Assembly: GCF_001672775.1 (NCBI RefSeq)
Contig: NZ_LZKJ01000200.1
Span: forward strand, 1-64,000
Origin: Mycobacterium kyorinense
GTDB taxonomy: Bacteria; Actinomycetota; Actinomycetes; Mycobacteriales; Mycobacteriaceae
Length of the DNA stretch: 64,000 bases
Direction of reading: 5' to 3'
Below the pieces are notes generated by a model. That model made no database searches. It had not been told where the DNA came from and saw nothing but the letters and a program-made list of their open reading frames with translations. The translations under genes and the position numbers were made by a program. Below, one piece after another: positions 56,251 through 63,256 of this stretch (position 1 is the first letter of the stretch; every line of letters starts with the position of its first letter).

Positions 56251-56847
56251 ATGGAGAATTTCGTGCTTCGTCCTACGGCATGGCCGCCTCTTCGGATGTT
56301 CAGCCGCAACCCAGTGGTCCGAAGAAGTGATCGCATCGAGGCCATTGCGATCGTACTAGCCGTCCTGGTCCTTCTGGTTGGCGCTGCATGTGCGGGCGCA
56401 CTCGGCACTGTGGTGCACGATGCCCGCACCCAGCAATACGCCGACCAGGCACACACCAGACATGCTGTCGTGGCGATTGCCATCGAAGACGCTGACACGA
56501 CGATTGCTCCGCGGGAGATCCCCTACACCGTATCCGCGCGATGGCATCTGAACGACACTGACCACGCCGCCGAGATCACCTGGGATAGCTTCGTCAAAGC
56601 CGGTGACCCGCTGGCAATTTGGGTGGACGACGACGGCAACCGGACCACTGCGCCATCGCCGATATCGCGCGCTGCAACCGACGCGATGGTTATTGCAATC
56701 GTAACCTGGCTCAGCCTCGCGCTGGCCGCCGCGTCGGCGCTAGATACCGTGCGCACTCGCATCAACTACACGCGTGACGCGCAGTGGGAAAGGGATATCT
56801 GGTACCTCGTGGAGGACGACGGTGGACGCACCAACTGGGCACAATGA
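56251..56847 (+). CDS. Membrane protein, Rv1733c-like
   Basis: A 198-residue protein with two transmembrane helices (about 33-57 and 148-170) enclosing a roughly 90-residue extracytoplasmic domain (TVVHDARTQQYADQAHTRHAVVAIAIEDAD... VSARWHLNDTDHAAEITWDSFVKAGDPLAIWVDDDGNRTTAP). The pattern RMFSRNPVVRRSDRIEA and the C-terminal W-ERDIWYL match M. tuberculosis Rv1733c, a DosR-regulated antigen of unknown function. TGGAG is 6 bases before the ATG at 56251; an ATG at 56218 is the alternative. Confidence 0.82.
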   Translation: MENFVLRPTAWPPLRMFSRNPVVRRSDRIEAIAIVLAVLVLLVGAACAGALGTVVHDARTQQYADQAHTRHAVVAIAIEDADTTIAPREIPYTVSARWHLNDTDHAAEITWDSFVKAGDPLAIWVDDDGNRTTAPSPISRAATDAMVIAIVTWLSLALAAASALDTVRTRINYTRDAQWERDIWYLVEDDGGRTNWAQ

Positions 56848-56931
56848 TTGCTCGGCACAACTTTCCGACGGAATACGTACCGCGCACCAACATTCGCATC
56901 ACATCAGACAAAGTGAGCAGGAGCCGCTCCG

Positions 56932-57837
56932 TTAGTGGCGGCGAGCCACGATTACGGGAACGCGGGCCGCTTGCACCACTGCCGTGCTGACGGACCCCAA
57001 CAGCATTCCGGTGAATCCGCCGCGTCCATGGCTGCCGACGACGACGAGCTGGGCCGACTCGGACTCATCGAGGAGATGCCGGGCAGGCTTGTCCCATGCG
57101 ATCCGTGGATGAACGACGACGTCCGGGTATCGTTCCCGCCATCCAGCCAGCCGCTCCGCCAAAGTCTCCTGCGGGATAGCTTGTTGGGCCGACCATTCGA
57201 TACTTGAAACTCCTGATACGTCCGCGTCACTCCAGGCGTGCAGGGCGACCAAGTCCACACCCCGCCGTGACGCCTCGTCGAACGCGATCTCGGTTGCCAA
57301 TTCCGACGCCGGCGATCCGTCGACACCGACCACGACTGGCAGCTTGGAACGGTCCGGTGCGGATGGAATCTCGTCGTGTATCACCGCCACCGGGCAGTGT
57401 GCGTGATGCACCAACCCGGTGCTGACCGATCCGAGCAAAAGACGATGCAAAGCGTGCTGCCCGCGCGATCCAACCACCGCCAATTGCGCTTTCTTGGACA
57501 GGTCGACAAGCGTCGATACCGGCACAGAGTAGAACAGCTCGCTCTTGATTTGCGGAAGCGCACCATGGCTGTTGTCTTCGACGATCTTGATGGCATCGGC
57601 GATGATCTTTCGGCCCGACTCGTCTAGTGCGCGGTCCTCCTCGGCGGGCAGAGGCAGCGGGGCGGTCGACAAGAGCCAAGGCGCCGGACCCCACGCCGGC
57701 GTAACGACGACATGAACGAGAACGAGCGGCACCTTGCGCATCCTGGCCTCGTGGGCGGCCCACCGAACAGCGCTGTCGGACGTTGATGAACCATCGACGC
57801 CCACGATGATATCTAAACTTGTTGCACGGCTGACCAT
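56932..57837 (-). CDS. Universal stress protein, two USP domains
   Basis: A 301-residue tandem USP. Both domains keep the ATP-binding loop: GSRGQHALHRLLLGSVSTGLVHHAHCPVAVI and GSHGRGGFTGMLLGSVSTAVVQAARVPVIV. Each begins VVGVDGS-type. GGGAGGGG lies about 7 bases before the ATG at 57837. It resembles Rv2623/Rv2005c. It follows the malic enzyme gene by 38 bases on the same strand, so they may share a transcript. Confidence 0.92.
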   Translation of the reverse strand: MVSRATSLDIIVGVDGSSTSDSAVRWAAHEARMRKVPLVLVHVVVTPAWGPAPWLLSTAPLPLPAEEDRALDESGRKIIADAIKIVEDNSHGALPQIKSELFYSVPVSTLVDLSKKAQLAVVGSRGQHALHRLLLGSVSTGLVHHAHCPVAVIHDEIPSAPDRSKLPVVVGVDGSPASELATEIAFDEASRRGVDLVALHAWSDADVSGVSSIEWSAQQAIPQETLAERLAGWRERYPDVVVHPRIAWDKPARHLLDESESAQLVVVGSHGRGGFTGMLLGSVSTAVVQAARVPVIVARRH

Positions 57838-57875
57838 TCCACTGGCCCCTCCCTGACGTTCGCCCCATGGGGGCT

Positions 57876-59522
57876 CTAATCGTATTCGGGCTGCCACATC
57901 GCTTCCCGAACCGCTAAGGACACGTGGTCGTGCACCCTGGTGGCAACCCGGTCGTCGACGGCGGCCTGATAGACAGCTTGGGCCACCATCGCCGACACCG
58001 CTCGCAAGTTTTGAATACCCGGTAATAGTGAAGCGCCCGAAGTTGTTGGGTCGGCCTCGCGCGCAATCGCCTTCGCGGCGGCGTGCAGCATATTCTGCGT
58101 CACCCGTTTGGCGCCGGCGACAATCACACCCAGGCCTATACCGGGAAACGCCAGCATATTGTTGGCTTGGCTAATCACGTAGGTAACCCCGGCGAATTTC
58201 ACCGGAGGTGCCGGACTACCGCTGGCCAGCAGCGCCTTGCCACCCGACCATGCCAACGCCTCGGCCGGTGTGCATTCCATGCGGGAGGTCGGGTTTGACA
58301 GCGGCAAGATCAGCGGCCGTTCGCAGAATGCCGCCATCGCCTCAATGACCTCCCGAGTGAACGCGCCGTACACCGTCGAGCAGCCCACCAGGATGGTGGG
58401 CTCGGCCATCTTGATGGCATCAACCAAACCCACGTGGCTTTCGGCGGCCACTCCGAGCCGCCCCCGGCTTTTGGCGTATGGAACCTGGAAATCACGCAAA
58501 TCGTGCATGTCGTCAAACAGCAGGCCCTGCTTGTCGATCGGCCACATCTGGGATGCGGCCTCTTCGACGGTGGCGCCATCGGCCACTATCGCGTCACGGA
58601 TCTGGTCGGCGATCCCGATACCGGCGGTTCCGGCGCCAAAAACAACGACCTTCTGGTCACGCATCGGGACGCCGGTCACCTTCAGTGCGCCGTACACGGC
58701 GGCCATGACCACCACACCGGTTCCCTGCATGTCGTCGTTGAACACGCAGTAATCCCCGCCGAATCTGCCCAGGATCGCTCGCGCGTTCGCCGGCCCGAAA
58801 TCTTCGAAATGCAGCATCGCATGTGGGAATAGCCGGTGAGCGGTTTCGATATAGCGTCTGATGAACCGGTCGTATTCGGGCCCGCGGCGCCGGGCATGGC
58901 GGTTGCCCAGATAGAACGGGTCGCGGAGCAATTGTTCGTTGTCGGTGCCGACATCAAGTGACACCGCGATGCAGCGGCGCGGGTCGATACCGGCCCCCGC
59001 GGTGTAGAGCGCCAACTTTCCCACGGCGATTTGGATACCGCCCACACCCCAGTCGCCGATGCCCAGGATCGATTCGGCGTCGGTGCACACGATCAAGTCG
59101 ACGCCCTCGGGCCCGAGCCCGAATGTTTCGAAAGATTCCGCGATCTCACCCGGCCGGTCGATACCTAGATACAGTCCGCGCTGTCCACGATATTCATCGG
59201 AAAAGCGCTGGATGGCCTCTCCGACCGTGGGCGTGTACACCACCGGCACGAGGTCGGGAAGGTGATCGATCAGCACCTTGAAGTAGAGCAGCTCGTGACG
59301 GTAATGAAGTTGTTCGAGCAGCAAATTGCGACCCAAATCAGTAGGTAGGCTTTGCAATTGGTGCCATACCCGCTCTGCTTGTTGGTCAAGTGTGAGCACC
59401 GCCGGCGGAAGCCGACCGCTCAGCCCCAGCCGTCGCCGCTGCTCGTAGGTAAAGCCGACGCCTCGGTTGAGGCTCGGGGTGACCAGTACCTGGGGGATCC
59501 GCGGCACACGGTCGTCACTCAT
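57876..59522 (-). CDS. mez: NAD-dependent malic enzyme
   Basis: A 548-residue malic enzyme, oxidatively decarboxylating malate to pyruvate and producing NAD(P)H. The catalytic Tyr is Y96 (VVYTPTVGEA) and Lys K169 (GIQIAVGKLALYTAGAG); metal ligands lie in HFEDFGPANA and VFNDDMQGTG; the nucleotide loop is VFGAGTAGIGIADQI. The length equals that of M. tuberculosis Mez (Rv2332). AAAGGA is 8 bases before the ATG at 59522, preferred to the GTG at 59528. Three DosR-type sites lie upstream, unlike Rv2332 in M. tuberculosis as far as recalled. Confidence 0.93.
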   Translation of the reverse strand: MSDDRVPRIPQVLVTPSLNRGVGFTYEQRRRLGLSGRLPPAVLTLDQQAERVWHQLQSLPTDLGRNLLLEQLHYRHELLYFKVLIDHLPDLVPVVYTPTVGEAIQRFSDEYRGQRGLYLGIDRPGEIAESFETFGLGPEGVDLIVCTDAESILGIGDWGVGGIQIAVGKLALYTAGAGIDPRRCIAVSLDVGTDNEQLLRDPFYLGNRHARRRGPEYDRFIRRYIETAHRLFPHAMLHFEDFGPANARAILGRFGGDYCVFNDDMQGTGVVVMAAVYGALKVTGVPMRDQKVVVFGAGTAGIGIADQIRDAIVADGATVEEAASQMWPIDKQGLLFDDMHDLRDFQVPYAKSRGRLGVAAESHVGLVDAIKMAEPTILVGCSTVYGAFTREVIEAMAAFCERPLILPLSNPTSRMECTPAEALAWSGGKALLASGSPAPPVKFAGVTYVISQANNMLAFPGIGLGVIVAGAKRVTQNMLHAAAKAIAREADPTTSGASLLPGIQNLRAVSAMVAQAVYQAAVDDRVATRVHDHVSLAVREAMWQPEYD

Positions 59523-59608
59523 CGGCACATCCTTTCAACCACCACTCCCACCGATGCGCTGCAGTTATTACGCGCCTTGACCGTATGGCTCAAATCGAGC
59601 CGTCGCTA

Positions 59609-59622
59609 GGGACCTTGGACTC
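59609..59622. promoter_or_regulatory. DosR-type box
   Basis: GGGACCTTGGACTC matches 12 of 14 core positions. It is 86 bases before mez (minus strand) and 150 before the KAS III gene (plus strand), so it could serve either. Confidence 0.6.
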
Positions 59623-59682
59623 CGGGTCGGCGCCGTTTCTCCCGTGCCGCTTGGCAGTCAAGTCCGAAGGCCCACCTCGTGG

Positions 59683-59696
59683 AGGACCTATGGCCC
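59683..59696 (+). promoter_or_regulatory. DosR-type box
   Basis: AGGACCTATGGCCC matches 12 of 14 core positions and resembles the hspX-type boxes. It is 75 bases upstream of the KAS III start. A weaker match (GGGCCTTCGGACTT on the minus strand, 59662-59675) lies just before it. Confidence 0.65.
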
Positions 59697-59771
59697 TGGT
59701 GTCTCGCCACAGATTCTCTAACGTCGAGTTCGAGCTCGGCGGACCGCGCGTAAGGGGAGGTGATTGCTCCG

Positions 59772-60875
59772 ATGGACAGCCATTGGCTAGTGATGGACGT
59801 CTCCGACGACGGGATCACAGCGCCCTTCAGTACCCGGCTGGCCGCTGCCGGCCGACACTTGCCGCCGACACATCTCACAACTGACGAATTGATGTCAACC
59901 ACAAGGCATCACACGCACATCGACCTGGAACGACTGACCGGTATACATGAGCGTAGAATCTCCGTCGGAGACGAGGACTCGTACAGTCTGGCAACCTCGG
60001 CCGCGTTCGGCTGTCTGGCCAAAGCAAAGCAGGACCCAGCATCGATCGACGTGGTGATCAACTGCAGCATCACGAAGTTTCGCGGCGGCCTCACCCAATG
60101 GCTGGAACCGTCGATGAGCAGCGCCGTTGCCCGGGCGATCGGCGCCGAGAAGGCAATGACCTTCGACGTCTCCAATGCATGTGCGGGGATGCTGACCGGT
60201 GTCACGGTGCTCAACAACTGGATCCGGCAGGGCGCCGTCGAGCGAGGGCTGGTGGTCAGCGGCGAATACATCTCCCAACTCGGCCAGAACGCCGCCAAGC
60301 ACATTCGTAACATCATGAGCAAAGAACTGGCCTCGCTGACGTTGGGCGACGCGGGCGCGGCACTATTATTTGAACGTGCTCCCGCCGGGTCGCCCGGGGT
60401 GCTGTTAGCCGGCTTCACCACCGTTGCCGACTACAGCCGCCTCTGCCTGGCTTATCCCAAGGGCCGCGACCCGGGCGCACGGATGTTCACCGATTCTCGG
60501 GGCATTCATCGTGCGGCGATCTCGAACACTCCGCTGTTGTTGCATGAAGTCCTTGACGCAGCCGGTATTTCGATTCATGACATCGACCACGTGATCACCC
60601 ATCAAACCTCCGCACGTGCAATCCGCAAAGGTATGGCGGCGATGTCAGCCTCGTTCGGCGAGTCTCCCCGTCATGATGCGGTGATCACCGTGGATCGCTA
60701 CGGAAACACGGCCTCCACCACCCACACCGTGGCCCTGGTTGAAGAACTCGAAGCCGGGCACATCCAACCAGGAGAGACCGTCGCATTGATCGCGTTGGCA
60801 TCCGGCTTGGAAATCGGGGTCGTTCTGCTCACCCTGGACGAGGATTTGGTGAAGCGCTATGGGCACGGTCATTGA
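59772..60875 (+). CDS. 3-oxoacyl-ACP synthase III-like condensing enzyme (active-site complete)
   Basis: A 367-residue thiolase-fold KAS III-like enzyme. The triad is complete: C137 in FDVSNACAGML, H277 in VITHQTSARAI and N312 in VDRYGNTASTTHT. It would condense a CoA- or ACP-bound primer with a second acyl unit. It is about 50 residues longer than FabH, mostly at the N-terminus, and lacks the FabH GTGERR region in usual form (TGIHERRIS). The ATG at 59772 follows GGGGAGG. It overlaps the next, degenerate homologue by 17 bases and lies behind DosR-type boxes. Confidence 0.88.
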   Translation: MDSHWLVMDVSDDGITAPFSTRLAAAGRHLPPTHLTTDELMSTTRHHTHIDLERLTGIHERRISVGDEDSYSLATSAAFGCLAKAKQDPASIDVVINCSITKFRGGLTQWLEPSMSSAVARAIGAEKAMTFDVSNACAGMLTGVTVLNNWIRQGAVERGLVVSGEYISQLGQNAAKHIRNIMSKELASLTLGDAGAALLFERAPAGSPGVLLAGFTTVADYSRLCLAYPKGRDPGARMFTDSRGIHRAAISNTPLLLHEVLDAAGISIHDIDHVITHQTSARAIRKGMAAMSASFGESPRHDAVITVDRYGNTASTTHTVALVEELEAGHIQPGETVALIALASGLEIGVVLLTLDEDLVKRYGHGH

Positions 60876-61740
60876 GCAGTTCAACATCACCGGCGGCGGT
60901 TGGCGAACCCGCCACAGCGCGCTGCGTTTGGCGGTGTTGGCGGCCAGGCAATGCCTGAGCCGGGCAGGGCGGGACGCCGACGACGTGAACCTCCTGGTTA
61001 ACGCTGGCATATATCGCGACCGGAACCTTGGGGAACCGGCGCTTGCGGCCCTCATCCAGGAGGACATCGGCGCGAACGTGGAGGATCCGCACGCCGGTGC
61101 GCACGGCACGTTTTCCTTCGACGTTGCCAACGGTACCTGCGGGGTACTCACCGCACTGCAGGTCGTCGACGGATTCCTTCGGTCGCATACGATCGACCGC
61201 GCTCTCATCGTGACCAGCGATGCCGACCCCGGACACGGTATGAGCGAGCACTTCCCCTTCTCGCCGGCGGGTGCAGCCCTGTTATGCGGCTGGAGCGGGG
61301 ACGGCGACGGCTTGGGTCAATTTCACTGGACCAACTGCCCCGACGATGGCGAGAACTTTCGCGCCACGGTCGGATTCGGCGACGCACGCAATGTGCTTCG
61401 ATTCGACAGTTCCGCCACCACCGGTCAGCGGCTCGCCGCCGCCGGCGCCGAAGCGGCTCGAGGATGTCTCGATAAATCGTCGCTCGAACTCGAAGACATC
61501 GACGCCCTCGTCGCCGCACCAGCTCTTCGCGGGTACCACACCGCGCTTGCGGCACAACTCGGCGTTCCGCTGGAACGGATCACCGTCGCAGCTGACGAAA
61601 AGATCCACACCGCCTCACTTGTAGCAGCGCTGCACCGCACCACCGGCCGTCTGCCGGCCGGCGCGCGGGTTCTGCTCGTCGCGGCGGGCGCGGGGATCAT
61701 TGCTGGTGCTGCGCTGTATCGCCAGCCTCTCGCACATTAG
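60859..61740 (+). CDS. KAS III-like partner with degenerate active site
   Basis: A 293-residue thiolase-fold protein related to KAS III. Aligned to its neighbour, the nucleophile is T93 in FDVANGTCGVL, with a Cys shifted by one (C94). The catalytic His is replaced in LVAAPALRG (A220 aligned), and the Asn in KIHTAS (H250 aligned). It is therefore probably catalytically dead or altered. The start overlaps the active homologue by 17 bases, which strongly suggests a 1:1 heteromer, as in PqsB/PqsC or KS/chain-length-factor pairs. Confidence 0.82.
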   Translation: MGTVIEQFNITGGGWRTRHSALRLAVLAARQCLSRAGRDADDVNLLVNAGIYRDRNLGEPALAALIQEDIGANVEDPHAGAHGTFSFDVANGTCGVLTALQVVDGFLRSHTIDRALIVTSDADPGHGMSEHFPFSPAGAALLCGWSGDGDGLGQFHWTNCPDDGENFRATVGFGDARNVLRFDSSATTGQRLAAAGAEAARGCLDKSSLELEDIDALVAAPALRGYHTALAAQLGVPLERITVAADEKIHTASLVAALHRTTGRLPAGARVLLVAAGAGIIAGAALYRQPLAH

Positions 61741-61747
61741 CGCCCAA

Positions 61748-61761
61748 TGGACTTTCGGCCC
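61748..61761 (+). promoter_or_regulatory. DosR-type box
   Basis: TGGACTTTCGGCCC matches 13 of 14 core positions, 7 bases after the stop of the degenerate KAS III gene and 81 bases before the small gene at 61843. Confidence 0.75.
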
Positions 61762-61842
61762 AGTCGCTGGTGGCGTACTGCTCTACCCCAAATGCTCACG
61801 GTGCGGCAACGCTAGAACCAATCGGCGCGAAAGGGATAAGTG

Positions 61843-62094
61843 ATGAAGGTCGGTGTACGCGATTCGGTCACGGTGAGGCAGCCCGGATCCGGCTGGGCGC
61901 ACTCGCGCATCCCGGAACATCGGCAGCTGGCTCGGCTGCAGGCCTACATCGTGGTGTCAGCGCTGTGGCGCTGGTTTCGTCATCCGTCGTTGTCGCACAA
62001 ACGCCATTTCGTGCCTCCGGTTTCGGTCCGCGGAGGGGACGAATGTCCCAACAATCCGGGACTTCGGTCCCTTTCACGGCCGGCCGTCCAATAG
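61843..62094 (+). CDS. Small basic protein, possibly real
   Basis: An 83-residue frame, MKVGVRDSVTVRQPG..., with one amphipathic or hydrophobic stretch (LQAYIVVSALWRWF, about 34-47) and a basic C-terminal half. AAGGG lies 9 bases before the ATG, and third codon positions are strongly G/C through the first 60 codons, as in real genes here. Against it: no recognised family, and its last 12 codons contain a perfect DosR-type box for the next gene. A DosR-type box is also 81 bases upstream of its own start. Confidence 0.45.
   Translation: MKVGVRDSVTVRQPGSGWAHSRIPEHRQLARLQAYIVVSALWRWFRHPSLSHKRHFVPPVSVRGGDECPNNPGLRSLSRPAVQ
62058..62071 (+). promoter_or_regulatory. Perfect DosR-type box
   Basis: GGGACTTCGGTCCC matches all fixed positions of the core and is nearly palindromic. 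It is 84 bases before the ATG of the four-helix membrane protein gene. Confidence 0.85.
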
Positions 62095-62155
62095 TGAGAT
62101 ATCCCAATGGGATTCAAATATCCCGGCATGACAAATATCGGAAAGAGGTATGGCA

Positions 62156-62623
62156 ATGAGTACTTCGCAACAGGCCCAGACCAGGACGCGCATGTTCGCC
62201 CGGGTGATTGGACCCTTCCTTGTCATCGTGATTGCCACAACTGTGGCCCGCACGTCGGATATGCGGACCCTCCTCTCGGAGTTCGACGCGAACTTCGTAT
62301 GGCCTTGGGTCACTGGCGCGTTCGTTCTGCTGAGCGGCTTGATCGTCGTCGCGCTTCACCAGTACTGGCGTGGTGCGGCCCCTGTCCTCGTTTCAGCAAT
62401 GGGATGGTTGACGGCCCTCAAGGGGGTGTTTCTGATGGCTTTTCCCAAGACCTACGTCTCGGTTGCCGACTCTGCCCTTGATGCGACGAGTTGGTGGTGG
62501 ACCGGCTTTGTGATCATGGGACTGATAGGGCTGTACCTCACCTACGTCGGTTGGGCCCCGACACCTACCCGGTCCACGGCGCAAGCGACAGGCTCGGTTC
62601 CGGATCTGCCGCGTGCCGCATGA
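62156..62623 (+). CDS. Four-helix membrane protein of unknown function
   Basis: A 155-residue membrane protein with four predicted helices (about 15-33, 47-70, 76-98, 110-131) and a short hydrophilic C-terminus. WPWVTGAFVLLSGLIVVALHQYWRGAAPVLVSAMGWLTALKGVFLMAFP is its most conserved-looking part. The ATG at 62156 is preferred over that at 62150 from GAGG spacing. A perfect DosR-type box lies upstream and a strong terminator follows its stop. Confidence 0.8.
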   Translation: MSTSQQAQTRTRMFARVIGPFLVIVIATTVARTSDMRTLLSEFDANFVWPWVTGAFVLLSGLIVVALHQYWRGAAPVLVSAMGWLTALKGVFLMAFPKTYVSVADSALDATSWWWTGFVIMGLIGLYLTYVGWAPTPTRSTAQATGSVPDLPRAA

Positions 62624-62631
62624 TCGAACCC

Positions 62632-62672
62632 CCGGAACTGACCACCGCAGCACCCGCGGTGGTCAGTTCCGG
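62632..62672. terminator. Bidirectional terminator, 17-bp perfect stem
   Basis: CCGGAACTGACCACCGC (62632-62648) pairs perfectly with GCGGTGGTCAGTTCCGG (62656-62672) across a 7-base loop. It lies between the convergent stops at 62623 and 62706 and is flanked by TGATC/GATCA that can extend the stem. Confidence 0.85.
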
Positions 62673-62705
62673 TGATCAACCTCGTGTTGCGACCGACTTC
62701 CGGGA

Positions 62706-63149
62706 TTAGCTCGATAGGCCTTCCGGGCGGGGTTCGGGGCCGAACCGGAAAAGACGGCCCGTCAGCGAAGTCGGGAGAATCCGAACGTAGTGCTGTTTCA
62801 ACGTAGCGGTCCAAGGTAGCAGCTGCGCCCGCTGCGCCTCTTCGATCTCCTCATCGGTACGCAGCATGCGGGCCGTGCCCTTCACGACAACGCTCCAGCC
62901 CTCAACAACGTTGTGGTCGTCGGCCTCGAAAAGAACCCGATTGTTGATGGCAGCGCTGACCAGCTTGGTGCCCTCCGCCGTGCGGAAGAGCACGGTGCGG
63001 CGCTGGACGACGAAGTTGACCGGAAAGATCTCGGGCTGCCCGTCGACGCTTGTGACGAGACGCCCTAACGCCACACTTGCCAGCCGATCCCAGCTTTCGC
63101 TGACCGAAAGGAGGGTGACCGGCTTGCAATCCGACCGCTCGTTAGTCAC
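62706..63149 (-). CDS. Pyridoxamine 5'-phosphate oxidase-like protein, Rv3129-like
   Basis: A 147-residue flavin split-barrel protein: ALGRLVTSVDGQPEIFPVNFVVQRRTVLFRTAEGTKLVSAAINNRVLFEADDHNVVEGWSVVVKGTARML, ending VRILPTSLTGRLFRFGPEP. It corresponds to Rv3129, which in M. tuberculosis is divergent from tgs1 and DosR-induced. It may bind FMN, F420 or haem-like ligands. GTG start. It shares a 107-base promoter region with tgs1. Confidence 0.85.
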   Translation of the reverse strand: MTNERSDCKPVTLLSVSESWDRLASVALGRLVTSVDGQPEIFPVNFVVQRRTVLFRTAEGTKLVSAAINNRVLFEADDHNVVEGWSVVVKGTARMLRTDEEIEEAQRAQLLPWTATLKQHYVRILPTSLTGRLFRFGPEPRPEGLSS

Positions 63150-63207
63150 CTTGTCACCATATGTCCGCCTCGGGTGGTTCTTACAGCGCCCTTCGTCCCC
63201 GAAGCGG

Positions 63208-63221
63208 AGGACTTCCGACCC
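63208..63221. promoter_or_regulatory. DosR-type box upstream of tgs1
   Basis: AGGACTTCCGACCC matches 13 of 14 core positions. It is 35 bases before the tgs1 ATG and 58 bases from the Rv3129-like start. A weaker minus-strand match (GGGACGAAGGGCGC) at 63186-63199 sits next to it, giving the paired arrangement typical of strong DosR promoters. Confidence 0.75.
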
Positions 63222-63256
63222 TGTTCGTGGCAGCGGACAGGGTGGACAGTGGCCTC

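Noticed and set aside
57860-57873. GCCCCCATGGGGC palindrome upstream of the second USP gene as a DosR box
   Set aside because: It lacks the GGGAC and GNCCC half-sites; it may just be a chance palindrome or weak hairpin near the mez stop.
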